NCBI GenBank assembly: GCA_965657965.1 | Contig: CBFHQM010000024.1 | Location: forward strand, 1 to 38,052 | Length of the DNA: 38,052 nt | DNA from: UBA8752 sp965657965 | Lineage (GTDB): Bacteria; Bacteroidota; Bacteroidia; Flavobacteriales_D; Sanyastnellaceae | Direction of reading: 5' to 3' | Shown here: positions 1 through 7,457 of the stretch, in pieces | How the letters are laid out: each line of letters begins with the position of its first letter | Numbering within the stretch: position 1 is the first letter of the stretch | The notes under the pieces: generated by a model | Seen by the model: only the letters and a program-made list of their open reading frames with translations | Databases searched by the model: none | What the model was told of the DNA's origin: nothing | Program-made: the position numbers and the translations under genes

Positions 1-1
1 G

Positions 2-877
2 TCCAACGGCTCCCGGGTCTTTACCCCGACGGTAGGGGAGAGTGCCGACGTTAAAATCTTGACCCTGCATGGGGGGCCGGCCTGCACCCATGAGTACATG
101 ACGGTTCTCGGCGACGTCCTGCCCGAATCGCGGGGATACGAGGTGATCTACTACGATCAGCTCGGGAGCTACTACAGCGACCAGCCCACGGAAGACCTGT
201 GGACCATCGACCGCTGGTGCGAAGAAGTGGAGGAGGTCCGCTTGGCCCTCGGCCTGAACAAAGACAACTTCTACATCCTCGGAAACAGCTGGGGCGGCAT
301 CTTGGGCATGGAGTATGCTTTGCGTTACCAAGAGAACCTCAAAGGTTTGATTGTAAGCAACATGGTCACGAGTATTCCCGAGTACGCGGCGTACAACGAA
401 GAGGTCTTGCGTCCGCAAATGGATCCGGCCATTCTCGACAGCCTCGAGGCCTTTGAGGCCGCAGGCGACATTCAAAACGAGACCTTCCTCCAACTGGTCG
501 ACGAGCATTTCTACGCCAAGCATCTCTGCCGTTTGGAGGAGTGGCCCGAAGCCATCACCGGTTCTTTTGAGCGCCTCAACTACAAGCTCTACGACCTCAT
601 GCAGGGGCCCAGCGAGTTCCGTGTGGGCGGGCGCTTGATCGAGTGGGACATCACCGATCGCCTGGGCGAAATCACGGTGCCGACCCTCATGGTGGGCGCA
701 GAGTACGACACCATGGACCCCGACAAAATGACCCAACAAGCCACGCTTGTGGCCAACGGCCGGTCCTTGCATTGTTACAACGGGTCGCACCTGTGCATGT
801 GGGACGACCAGGACGCCTTCATGGGCGGCGTGGCGAGCTTCATCGAAGACGTCAACGCCGGCCGTCCCATGCGCTGA
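2..877 (+). CDS. Proline iminopeptidase-like alpha/beta hydrolase (peptidase S33), 5' end outside the window
   Basis: The reading frame is open from base 2, so the gene begins upstream and its first codons are missing. The product has the alpha/beta-hydrolase fold of S33 prolyl aminopeptidases, cytoplasmic or periplasmic enzymes that remove N-terminal proline from peptides. Visible signatures are the oxyanion-region motif LTLHGGP, the YDQLG motif typical of proline iminopeptidases, and the nucleophile elbow GNSWGG (Ser codon 287-289). The acid is Asp in GAEYDT (codon 707-709) and the catalytic His is in GSHLCMW (codon 788-790), so the triad is complete. The TTG at 59 is only an internal codon. 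The gene converges on the next one with about 50 bp between stops. The S33 family call is firm; peptide substrate specificity is inferred from the family. Confidence 0.88.
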   Translation, partial: SNGSRVFTPTVGESADVKILTLHGGPACTHEYMTVLGDVLPESRGYEVIYYDQLGSYYSDQPTEDLWTIDRWCEEVEEVRLALGLNKDNFYILGNSWGGILGMEYALRYQENLKGLIVSNMVTSIPEYAAYNEEVLRPQMDPAILDSLEAFEAAGDIQNETFLQLVDEHFYAKHLCRLEEWPEAITGSFERLNYKLYDLMQGPSEFRVGGRLIEWDITDRLGEITVPTLMVGAEYDTMDPDKMTQQATLVANGRSLHCYNGSHLCMWDDQDAFMGGVASFIEDVNAGRPMR

Positions 878-929
878 TGGCCTCGGCAATCAGGGGCTTG
901 GGTTCTGAGTATCGGTTCCTGCCCTTGTG

Positions 930-1850
930 CTATTCGCAAGGGGAGGGTTGGAGGTCCAAGCCGTGCTTGCGGATGATGTGCTCTAGCCTGCCATCGTAGC
1001 GATCGGGGTTGTAGCTCTTGGTGAGGCGATAGCCACTCAGCCGAGAAAACATTTTGATGGTGCTCCAAAAGGGGAGTTTGACCGCTTTGGCATAGTCATC
1101 GGCAAACGCCAGCATGCCCGGGTTTTGCCGGTCGAGCAGGTGCACCATCAAAAAGCCCTCCTTGAATCCAAAGTCTTCTTGCACAGTCGTGTCGGACACC
1201 ATGAGCTGCATGCCGTCGGCATCCAAGCTGTCCAATACAGAATAGCCTTGCTGTTCTTGAAGTGCGATGATACAGGGGTCGTTGGAGACCGCAATGGTGT
1301 CGATTGAGGGTTCGGATTCAGCATTCCCACGCTCGATTGAAATGCCGGAATCTGACGTGTCCTGATCGTCTTGCCCTTTGTTGGCGGCATCGGCCACATC
1401 CGGATTTTCGTCCTCCGTGGGGACACCCAACTTTCGCGCTTTCTTTTCCGCTTTCTTTTCCGCCTTTTTCTCTGCTTTCCGCTCCGCTTTTCCGACTGCG
1501 ATGGAGTCGCGCTGGGCCTGCAGCGCGCTGTCCGGCACTGCGCCAATGCCCTCTGAGAAGGCGGGCCGCATCGTGTCGAGCATGGTGGTGATGATCATGA
1601 CCTGAGGCCAGACCTTGAGCACCAAAGCTTCAAGTTCCATGTACTTGTCTTTGGATTCGTCGTAATCCTTGATGTCCACCGCGCGCCAATTGGGCCCATC
1701 CTCGGCAGCCACCACTTCCGCCTCTCCAATCAAATGCACAAAGGGGCGAAACCCGGGAGGGAAATCCGTGCTGTCGACCTTTTCTTGAGCGCGGGCGGAT
1801 GAGGCGAACAGGGCCAAAAAGAAGAAAGGAAAAAGCAGGAGCCGGAGCAT
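930..1850 (-). CDS. Exported DUF4294-like protein with a charged, low-complexity insertion
   Basis: 306-residue protein with a signal peptide (about 1-21, ending SSARAQ). The N-terminal part (about 55-95: acidic stretch, then LEALVLKVWPQ) and C-terminal part (about 225-300: HLLDRQNPG, then SGYRLTKSYNP and a terminal IIRKHG) resemble the two conserved blocks of the Bacteroidota family DUF4294, whose function is unknown. Between them lies an unusual region of roughly 100 residues: a lysine/glutamate stretch built from AEKK tetrads (about 122-140), then an acidic, Asp/Ser-rich stretch. Family members I know of are shorter and lack this. The start is the first Met and directly precedes the signal peptide. 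It diverges from the Smr gene. The DUF4294 assignment is from recalled motifs and is moderate. Confidence 0.7.
   Translation of the reverse strand: MLRLLLFPFFFLALFASSARAQEKVDSTDFPPGFRPFVHLIGEAEVVAAEDGPNWRAVDIKDYDESKDKYMELEALVLKVWPQVMIITTMLDTMRPAFSEGIGAVPDSALQAQRDSIAVGKAERKAEKKAEKKAEKKARKLGVPTEDENPDVADAANKGQDDQDTSDSGISIERGNAESEPSIDTIAVSNDPCIIALQEQQGYSVLDSLDADGMQLMVSDTTVQEDFGFKEGFLMVHLLDRQNPGMLAFADDYAKAVKLPFWSTIKMFSRLSGYRLTKSYNPDRYDGRLEHIIRKHGLDLQPSPCE
1437..1490 (-). repeat. Short 12-bp tandem repeat encoding AEKK tetrads
   Basis: Imperfect 12-bp units (minus strand gcg-gaa-aag-aaa) repeat about four times within the preceding exported protein gene, giving consecutive Ala-Glu-Lys-Lys tetrads. 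The unit length is a multiple of three, so copy-number change would keep the frame. The likely protein structure is a charged helix. Confidence 0.7.
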
Positions 1851-1919
1851 AAAGAAGGGGCTTGAACGAAGGTGAAAGTAAAGCTACTCGGCCGAGGCAA
1901 ATTTGTCGGAGCTTGGGTT

Positions 1920-1927
1920 TAATTTGT
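1920..1927 (+). promoter_or_regulatory. Candidate -7 box, 4 nt before the Smr gene start
   Basis: TAATTTGT matches TAnnTT of the Bacteroidota -7 element (TAnnTTTG) and ends 4 nt before ATG 1932. The same spacing recurs at six other starts in this window. No clear TTG -33 element was found. If used, the transcript would start at or next to the start codon. Confidence 0.4.
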
Positions 1928-1931
1928 GAGC

Positions 1932-2534
1932 ATGGCAACGGCATTTACCGTGGGAGATAAGGTGCGTTTTTTACACCAGAGTGGCGAGGGGGAAATTCTC
2001 GCGTTGGAGGACGGTGGGCAAACCCTTCTGATCGAAGACGACGACGGTTTCCCCATGCGCTTTCCGGCAAAGGATTGCCTGCCCATGCCCAACTTGGCCG
2101 AAGAGGCCAAGGCGTACGCCTCCAAAGACATCACCAAAGGGGAGCTCCTAGAGCGCAACGTGGACGAGCACCTGATCAAAGCGTCCCAGAAAGAATTCGA
2201 TGTCAAGTACCGGAATCCCGATGCCACCAACATGCGCAAGCGGGACGAGCACTTGGAAGTGGACTTGCATTTTCATGCATTGACCGGTGCCCGGGATCGG
2301 GCCACCCCGCACGAAATGCTGAGCCTGCAAATGGAGCACTTTGACCGCATGATGCGCAGGGCAGAAGAGAAGCGGATTCCTCGCGTGATTTTCATTCACG
2401 GTGTGGGCCAAGGTCGGCTTCGTCAAGAAATCAGAGAAGCGCTCACTTCCTTTTGGCCGCACTGCATTTGTCGGGAAGGAGATCCTCGAAAATATGGCCA
2501 TGGGGCCACCGAAGTCCGCTTTGGACAGCGCTGA
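1932..2534 (+). CDS. Compact Smr-domain protein
   Basis: 200-residue protein. The N-terminal 50 residues (VGDKVRFL, then an acidic DDDGF segment) match the small beta module at the N-terminus of Bacteroidota Smr/DUF2027 proteins. The C-terminal 90 residues form an Smr domain with the EVDLHFH motif and the IHGVGQGRLR motif (HGxGxGxLR), ending in a GHGATEV segment. Smr domains of the MutS2 family are DNA or RNA nicking nucleases. The usual central DUF2027 domain appears absent: only about 60 residues connect the two ends, against more than 150 in the longer relatives I recall. A GTG at 1926 is in frame, but ATG 1932 fits the TAnnTT spacing seen elsewhere. Nuclease activity is inferred. Confidence 0.85.
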   Translation: MATAFTVGDKVRFLHQSGEGEILALEDGGQTLLIEDDDGFPMRFPAKDCLPMPNLAEEAKAYASKDITKGELLERNVDEHLIKASQKEFDVKYRNPDATNMRKRDEHLEVDLHFHALTGARDRATPHEMLSLQMEHFDRMMRRAEEKRIPRVIFIHGVGQGRLRQEIREALTSFWPHCICREGDPRKYGHGATEVRFGQR

Positions 2535-2541
2535 CCGCTGA

Positions 2542-3300
2542 TCAGTTGCGCTCGGCTTCGAGCCTTTTGCGCATCATTTCCCCTTCGCTCTGCGGAAAGA
2601 GATAGCCCTCCAAAGAGAGGGTAATGGGCGTGTCCAGCGCTTCAATGCTTTCGAACTCGAGGACGATGCGCGGTTCGCGGTTGAATCGGGTGTCGATGGA
2701 AATCCACCGGGTTACAAAGCCGGTGTACGTGCCCACGGCCAATGATTGAAAGCCCGATTCAAAACGGGGCCAGAGGCGTCCGATGTTGATCTCGGTTTCG
2801 CTGGCTTGGCTGTCGGCCCACATCTCGTCGATGTGCGGTCCCTTTTCGAACCAATAATGCGCGCTCATGCGGCCATGAATTTCACGGTCGCCAGAAACCC
2901 GAGACACGAACAAGGTGTCGAGTGTAACGTCGGTCAAATCGATTTCGGACCCCACTTTAACGCCGCCCAAGTTGGACAGGGTGTACTGTTTTTGTGTGGG
3001 CAGATCACCAATGTTGACCAGTTGATTTCCGTTGGCGTTCACCACCCGAGCATAGGCACTGTCTCCGGGAGTAAAATACAGGTCCATGCGCCCTTCAATT
3101 TTCCGGGGAGGCAGTCCGTCGCCTCCGTCCACACGCTGGACAAGATCGTAGTGAATCACATGGTCAAATGTGAAGGAAGAGGGGCGAACAGTCTGCTCGC
3201 CATAAACATCATCGATGAGCGAATCCGTGCTGGTTTGCGCTTGAGCATATCCAGACAAAAAGACCGAGCCAACAGCGAAGAGGAGTGCGCGTGCAATCAT
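2542..3300 (-). CDS. Exported protein of unknown function (DUF4412-like beta-rich)
   Basis: 252 residues with a signal peptide (MIARALLFAVGSVFLSG, cut near AQAQ). The mature part is rich in beta-type sequence and contains IEGRMDLYF and a run of LSNLGGVKVG and SLAVGTYTGF, loosely like the DUF4412-type periplasmic proteins of Bacteroidota. I do not recognise a catalytic motif. The frame is open further upstream, but ATG 3300 directly precedes the signal peptide and has a TAnnTT box 4 nt before it. It lies 28 nt after the upstream exported-protein gene and is probably the last gene of the ferredoxin operon, although the box suggests it may also have its own promoter. Confidence 0.72.
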   Translation of the reverse strand: MIARALLFAVGSVFLSGYAQAQTSTDSLIDDVYGEQTVRPSSFTFDHVIHYDLVQRVDGGDGLPPRKIEGRMDLYFTPGDSAYARVVNANGNQLVNIGDLPTQKQYTLSNLGGVKVGSEIDLTDVTLDTLFVSRVSGDREIHGRMSAHYWFEKGPHIDEMWADSQASETEINIGRLWPRFESGFQSLAVGTYTGFVTRWISIDTRFNREPRIVLEFESIEALDTPITLSLEGYLFPQSEGEMMRKRLEAERN

Positions 3301-3304
3301 GGGC

Positions 3305-3312
3305 TCAAGATA
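3305..3312 (-). promoter_or_regulatory. Candidate -7 box, 4 nt before the start at 3300
   Basis: Minus strand TATCTTGA, followed by GCCC and then ATG. It agrees with TAnnTT at the recurrent 4-nt spacing. No TTG was found about 20 nt upstream, so it is only a partial promoter match. Confidence 0.35.
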
Positions 3313-3328
3313 GCCACAGGCCCGATTT

Positions 3329-4225
3329 TCATCGGCGGTTTCGCCGGCGTTTTCGTTGGCGTGGATCGTTGAATGGACGGTCCTGTTGCAGAGGCTGTAT
3401 GGCCGCCACATTTTGCTCCAAAACCCAAGGGCTTCCTTCGCGCTTTCCCGGCACGTAGGCCTCGAAGGTCATGTCTGGGCCGTAATAGGCGGAAATGCCC
3501 GTCAGGTGTGGCTCTTGAGGAGCGAGATGGTCAAAGACAATGCGCTCGGGCTGGCCGGTTCGGCCCTTGGTTTTTGGTTGGTGGCGCAGGGAAACCTGCA
3601 CCGCGTCGGCGTACTCAAGAATGTGCCGGCGGCGCAGTCCTGTTGGAGATTGAAGGACTGGGGCACCGAATCGAAGGCCGCGACTTCGAACCTGAATGGG
3701 CTCGATCAGTTTGCGCGTAACCTGTGCATCGGCATCGTCCCAACCCAGCAGCAAATAGGTGTTGGTTTCCACAGGGTCGGGCACCATGCGGTAGTACAGT
3801 GCGCCGTGCCACTCGTCCAATCGGTACGTCTGGTTTTCTTCTGGCCGATCGTCGCTGCGCTCGTCATAGAGCGCAGTAAACACAAGGTCTGCATTCTCTC
3901 GAAGCCGACTTGCCACCAGCCCCCCATAGCTCGAGGTCCTGTTGTCATGGGTCCAATTCCAGGTAAAGACCCTGAGTGCTTTGTCGGCAGAGGCCACGCC
4001 GGCCATAAAGTCCAATTGATCCGGCCAACCTTCCATGGCGCCGGGGATGCTCAGCATCTCTTCCAAGGTCGAAGCCAAGGTATCGCTGAGTCTCTTGCAA
4101 TCGTCTCCCTGACAGGTTGCCAAAGCAGCGTGAATGGAACGGATCGGTGCAAACGAATCGGATTGTGCCTGCACCACCGTGCATCCAAGCCCACACAAGA
4201 GCACCAACGCCTTCACTCCATGCAT
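3329..4225 (-). CDS. Exported protein of unknown function, coupled to ferredoxin
   Basis: 298 residues with a signal peptide (MHGVKALVLLCGLGCTVVQAQ). The Cys near the end of the hydrophobic stretch could alternatively be a lipobox (CGLGC). The mature region contains a Cys pair (TCQGDDC), a WNWTHDN segment and LLLGWDD. It ends in a strongly basic tail (KRRRNRR). I do not recognise the family. The open frame extends upstream into the ferredoxin gene, but the start is ATG 4225: the ferredoxin stop TGA and this ATG share one base (TGATG), an arrangement typical of translational coupling. A transcript with an iron-sulfur protein suggests, but does not show, a role in envelope or redox physiology. 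Confidence 0.75.
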   Translation of the reverse strand: MHGVKALVLLCGLGCTVVQAQSDSFAPIRSIHAALATCQGDDCKRLSDTLASTLEEMLSIPGAMEGWPDQLDFMAGVASADKALRVFTWNWTHDNRTSSYGGLVASRLRENADLVFTALYDERSDDRPEENQTYRLDEWHGALYYRMVPDPVETNTYLLLGWDDADAQVTRKLIEPIQVRSRGLRFGAPVLQSPTGLRRRHILEYADAVQVSLRHQPKTKGRTGQPERIVFDHLAPQEPHLTGISAYYGPDMTFEAYVPGKREGSPWVLEQNVAAIQPLQQDRPFNDPRQRKRRRNRR

Positions 4226-4572
4226 CAGAGGTGCATGAACGCCTTCTTGGCGAGCAGCTGGTCCTCCGATTCTTCGTGGTCGGGGTCGTCCACGCAGCAG
4301 TCTACAGGACAGACTGCGGCACATTGGGGTTCGTCGTGAAAGCCTACACATTCGGTGCATTTGTCCGTTGTGATGTAGTAAACGTCCATGCTGCCCGGTT
4401 CTTGCGTGGCCTCGGCGTTGATTTGTCCGGCAGAAGGGTGGTCCCCATCTCCTTTCAATCCAGTTCCATCCGCAAATGTCCATTCTGCGCCACCTTCATA
4501 GATGGCGTTGTTGGGGCATTCGGGTTCGCAGGCTCCGCAATTGATGCAGGCGTCGGTGATCATGATGGCCAT
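4225..4572 (-). CDS. 2[4Fe-4S] ferredoxin of the Allochromatium type
   Basis: 115-residue soluble electron carrier. The first motif is C9-x2-C12-x2-C15-x3-C19-P. The second is C72-x2-C75-x8-C84-x3-C88-P, followed by C92 and C93. The eight-residue spacing between C75 and C84 and the C-terminal extension are hallmarks of the Allochromatium-type (YfhL-like) dicluster ferredoxins. These proteins have a very low-potential cluster. An insertion of about 50 residues, acidic and Gly-rich (20-70), separates the two halves. It is the first gene of a minus-strand set with two exported proteins, and diverges from an acyl-CoA reductase gene. A ferredoxin opposite this reductase is, as I recall, a common Bacteroidota arrangement. 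The redox partner is unknown. Confidence 0.93.
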   Translation of the reverse strand: MAIMITDACINCGACEPECPNNAIYEGGAEWTFADGTGLKGDGDHPSAGQINAEATQEPGSMDVYYITTDKCTECVGFHDEPQCAAVCPVDCCVDDPDHEESEDQLLAKKAFMHL

Positions 4573-4604
4573 GGCGTGGTTCTGTCTTGGAATCTTGCGC
4601 TGAG

Positions 4605-4612
4605 CAAAAATA
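4605..4612 (-). promoter_or_regulatory. Candidate -7 box for the ferredoxin operon
   Basis: Minus strand TATTTTTG is a perfect match to TAnnTTTG and lies 32 nt upstream of the ferredoxin ATG in the 92-bp divergent spacer. The nearest candidate TTG elements upstream (complement of CAA at 4627-4629) are spaced 14 nt, shorter than the usual 17-23 nt, so the -33 part is doubtful. Confidence 0.4.
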
Positions 4613-4664
4613 ACCCCTCAAACCCTCAAGATGTTGCCACCATCTTTGCGCTGTCAATAGTTTC

Positions 4665-5723
4665 ATGATCATGGTCGCTTCAAACACCACTGTCGACAAG
4701 GCTCGGGCCCGTCAACTTCTTTCTGCACTTCAGGGCGGATTGCTTGCAATTACTGAGGGTACAGCCTCGTCAGATTGGGGTGCGCTGGAGCAGGCCATGG
4801 ACAAAGCCGAGCATGGAAATGGCTGGTTTAGCCCTACAGAAGTTCGCCATGCAGCGACGGTTTGGAGCCGCGCTTTGGCGCCCGAGGCCGTCGAAACGTG
4901 GCTAGAAAGCTTGCCTGTTTCGTCAAGTGAAGGTCAACCCGTAACCGTGGGCATTGTGATGGCCGGCAACATTCCTTTTGTGGGGCTGCACGATTTGCTG
5001 TGTGCGGTGGTGTCGGGTCACCAAGTGAAGGTCAAGCCGAGTCGCGACGATGCCGGTTTAACCGCAGCGTTGTTGGAATGCTGGGCGAATGTGTGCCCGG
5101 GATTGAAAGAACAAGTGTCTTTGGAGACCGAAAGACTCGATGGGTTTGATGCAGTGATTGCCACCGGAAGCCGAAACAGCGGTCGGTATTTCCAGCATTA
5201 TTTCGGGCGGGTGCCGCACATCATTCGCGGCCAGCGTACCTCTGTTGCTGTATTGGACGGAAGCGAGACCCACGCCCAAATTCAGGCCCTGTCGGAGGAC
5301 ATCTTCCGCTACTTCGGTTTGGGGTGTCGCAATGTGACTCAGGTTTTCGTTCCCCGAGATTTCGACCTCGACCGTCTGTTTGCTGCGTTTGTGGATTGGA
5401 CGCATTTGGGCAACCACCATCGCTTCTACAACAACTACACCTACCATAAGGCCCTTTGGCTGATGGAAGCGGTGGACTTGCTCGAGAATGGCTTTGTCTT
5501 GCTCAAAGAGGATGCAGGCTGGGTGTCGCCAGTGGGGGCGTTGCACTACCAGCGCTACGACGACATTGCAGAAGTTGAGCAACGTTTGGAGGCTGGCAAA
5601 GACGACATTCAATGTCGCGTAGGGCATGGTGGGCTCCCATTTGGAGAAGCCCAATGCCCCGGATTGAGCGATTATGCGGACGGCGTGGACACCATGGCCT
5701 TTCTGCTCGGCCTCGGAGGTTAA
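4665..5723 (+). CDS. LuxC-like acyl-CoA reductase
   Basis: 352 residues, the normal length for the Bacteroidota acyl-CoA reductase family (LuxC branch of the aldehyde dehydrogenase superfamily), which reduces acyl-CoA to aldehyde with NADPH. Visible signatures are the cofactor-region GNIPFVGLHD (101-110), KVKPSRDD, the ATGSRNSGRYF segment (about 166-176), and YFGLGCRN, whose Cys221 sits at the position of the LuxC acyl-accepting cysteine. No luxD, luxE or luciferase genes are nearby, so bioluminescence is not suggested. ATG 4665 and ATG 4671 are both possible starts. The gene is followed after 9 nt by a lipoprotein gene. Confidence 0.85.
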   Translation: MIMVASNTTVDKARARQLLSALQGGLLAITEGTASSDWGALEQAMDKAEHGNGWFSPTEVRHAATVWSRALAPEAVETWLESLPVSSSEGQPVTVGIVMAGNIPFVGLHDLLCAVVSGHQVKVKPSRDDAGLTAALLECWANVCPGLKEQVSLETERLDGFDAVIATGSRNSGRYFQHYFGRVPHIIRGQRTSVAVLDGSETHAQIQALSEDIFRYFGLGCRNVTQVFVPRDFDLDRLFAAFVDWTHLGNHHRFYNNYTYHKALWLMEAVDLLENGFVLLKEDAGWVSPVGALHYQRYDDIAEVEQRLEAGKDDIQCRVGHGGLPFGEAQCPGLSDYADGVDTMAFLLGLGG

Positions 5724-5728
5724 GTTTG
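5721..5728 (+). promoter_or_regulatory. Candidate -7 box overlapping the acyl-CoA reductase stop
   Basis: TAAGTTTG is a perfect TAnnTTTG, 4 nt (CATC) before ATG 5733. Its first three bases are the stop codon of the upstream gene, so part of the match could be coincidental. No TTG element is seen at the expected distance. Confidence 0.35.
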
Positions 5729-5732
5729 CATC

Positions 5733-6902
5733 ATGTTGAAGGATTCAGGTGCCGTCTGGTTTTTGTTGGTTGTGGTGCTGTGTGGCCTGGGCTGCACCAC
5801 CGATGTGGAATTGAATGCGCCCTATGAGGAGCGCACCTTGGCGTTTTCCTTGCTCGATCCTGGAGCGGAAGAGCAGTGGGTAAGGGTCAATCGCACGTGG
5901 TTGGGAGAAGGCAATAACCTTGAATTCGCACAAATCGCAGACAGCAGCGAATACGGACCGGGAGAGGTGTTGATCACCGTCGAAGGGTTCTCTGGCGACG
6001 ACACTGGTTTTTCCAACCCGCTGGTGACCTACACTGCGCTGGACTCTGTCCTGCAAGACAAAAACGAGAACGGAATTTTTTACGGTCCTGAATACCGCGC
6101 GTATCACTTCTACACGCCAGGAGGCATGGAGATTTCTGCACCGGGCAACTCCGACGAGTTGCGGGTGTACCGCTTGACCGTGGACTTTGTCGATGGGCGG
6201 GTCCCTTTGACAGGCGTGACCACCTTGATTGGCGAGTCTCTGGGCAACATCAGCAATCCGCCGTCGGGCATCCCGGGTTTCAGTTTGAACTTTGCCAGCG
6301 GCTCCGGCGGCTTTGTCACCTACCCCAATGTCAATTTTAAATGGTCTTCCACCACGGGAGCCAAGCGTTACGAAGCGGCCATAGAGGTGCTCTACACGGA
6401 GCGGGTTTGGGCCGACGCAGCGCACACCGTTTTGGCCTCTGAAACAGAAAAAGTCCTGCAATGGGATTTGGGCGAGGAAACCACCGACGACGACGAAGGC
6501 GGGGAAGAGATCAAACTCCCGGTGAATGGAGAGGGCTTTTTCTTGTTCTTGGCCAACAGCCTTGAAGCCGATCCCCTGATCACCCGAGAGCTGGGGTCGT
6601 GGAACAACAGCATCGACCGCGTTCGGGCGTTCAACTTTAGGTTGAGCATCGCCAACGAGGAGCTCGACACCTACCTCGCAGTCAACGCTCCGGTGACCGG
6701 AATCATTCAAGATCGCCCAGTGTACACCAACATCACAGGTGGGTTGGGGCTGTTCGCCAGCCGCGCCACACAGGAGGTAATGGGCCTTGGCATCTCCAAA
6801 TCTTCTGTCGAGGAGTTGGTGGAGGGCGAGCACACTGCGGCGCTTCAGTTCTGTCTTCCGCCGGAAACGGAAGGGGACGTGGCCGAGTTCGCCTGTCCCT
6901 GA
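5733..6902 (+). CDS. DUF4249-like lipoprotein
   Basis: 389 residues with a type II signal peptide: hydrophobic stretch, then lipobox CGLGC with Cys at about residue 21. Just after it comes an acidic/hydrophobic start and the segment WVRVNRTWLGEGN followed by AQIADSSEY, which matches my recollection of Bacteroidota DUF4249 proteins (small outer-membrane lipoproteins often encoded beside TonB-dependent receptors). Here no TonB receptor is adjacent. The rest is beta-rich with an acidic linker (TTDDDEGGEE). It lies 9 nt after the acyl-CoA reductase and probably shares its transcript. Location in the outer membrane is inferred from the lipobox; no function is known. Confidence 0.75.
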   Translation: MLKDSGAVWFLLVVVLCGLGCTTDVELNAPYEERTLAFSLLDPGAEEQWVRVNRTWLGEGNNLEFAQIADSSEYGPGEVLITVEGFSGDDTGFSNPLVTYTALDSVLQDKNENGIFYGPEYRAYHFYTPGGMEISAPGNSDELRVYRLTVDFVDGRVPLTGVTTLIGESLGNISNPPSGIPGFSLNFASGSGGFVTYPNVNFKWSSTTGAKRYEAAIEVLYTERVWADAAHTVLASETEKVLQWDLGEETTDDDEGGEEIKLPVNGEGFFLFLANSLEADPLITRELGSWNNSIDRVRAFNFRLSIANEELDTYLAVNAPVTGIIQDRPVYTNITGGLGLFASRATQEVMGLGISKSSVEELVEGEHTAALQFCLPPETEGDVAEFACP

Positions 6903-6995
6903 TTTCCGTTGGATTGCACAGGTTCCCCGGTGCATTGTGGATAGGTCGCAAACGACCCCCGAGAACCGCCCTGCATTCAGTGCGACCTTGAGCGC

Positions 6996-7457
6996 ATGAC
7001 GCATGCGTTCACCTATCAGGCCCCATACGGGGTATTCCATTTTTCAGAAGGCCTTTTGACGGTGGAGTTGGCCGAGGATCTGATTGTGGACTTGCCGCTG
7101 ATGCAGCGGGTGGCTGCACAAAGGCTAGAATTGCTTGGGGAAAGGGAAGTGGCGGAGTTGATCGTGATTCCACGGGCTCACTTGCTGCTGGACCGTGCAG
7201 CCCTCACTTGGATGGCCCAAACCAGTGCCATGGTGGGCGTGCACCACAGGGCCATTGTGGTTCCCGCTCACTTGTTGGTTTGGCGAGACAGGCTGTATCA
7301 AATGATGAGCCGGATGCAGCCCAACGTCCGCGTATTCCGAAACCGCCGGGTAGGAAAAGCTTGGTTGCAAGACCGGGCAGGCACCTTTACTCCGGTGCAG
7401 ACACGAACGGCAGGCGCCATGGCCTTGGACATGGCCGCAGACGTTAACGCAGGATAA
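6996..7457 (+). CDS. Small STAS/SpoIIAA-like protein
   Basis: 153 residues, no signal peptide or membrane segment. The pattern YGVFHFSEGLLTVEL, a hydrophobic beta strand (AELIVIP), then a central helix and a second strand (HHRAIVVP) resembles small STAS-like (SpoIIAA-fold) domains that are common as single-domain proteins in Bacteroidota. The C-terminal third is basic. No partner kinase or phosphatase is adjacent. The 3' end overlaps the convergent T9SS cargo gene by 14 nt. The fold assignment is tentative and the function unknown. Confidence 0.62.
   Translation: MTHAFTYQAPYGVFHFSEGLLTVELAEDLIVDLPLMQRVAAQRLELLGEREVAELIVIPRAHLLLDRAALTWMAQTSAMVGVHHRAIVVPAHLLVWRDRLYQMMSRMQPNVRVFRNRRVGKAWLQDRAGTFTPVQTRTAGAMALDMAADVNAG

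Noticed and set aside
1887..1896. CTCGGCCGAG palindrome in the divergent spacer before the Smr gene
   Set aside because: A 10-bp palindrome of this base composition is expected by chance, and no regulator gene is nearby.
4665..5723. Bioluminescence (lux) operon suggested by the LuxC-like protein
   Set aside because: luxA, luxB, luxD and luxE are absent, and LuxC-like reductases are widespread in non-luminous Bacteroidota.
6944..6957. GGTCG-CAAA-CGACC hairpin between the lipoprotein and STAS-like genes
   Set aside because: The stem is only 5 bp and no U tract follows, so a terminator is not supported.
5745..7040. 431-codon open frame on the minus strand opposite the lipoprotein gene
   Set aside because: It has no motif and no sensible start, while the plus strand encodes a lipoprotein with lipobox. 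Treated as an antisense shadow.
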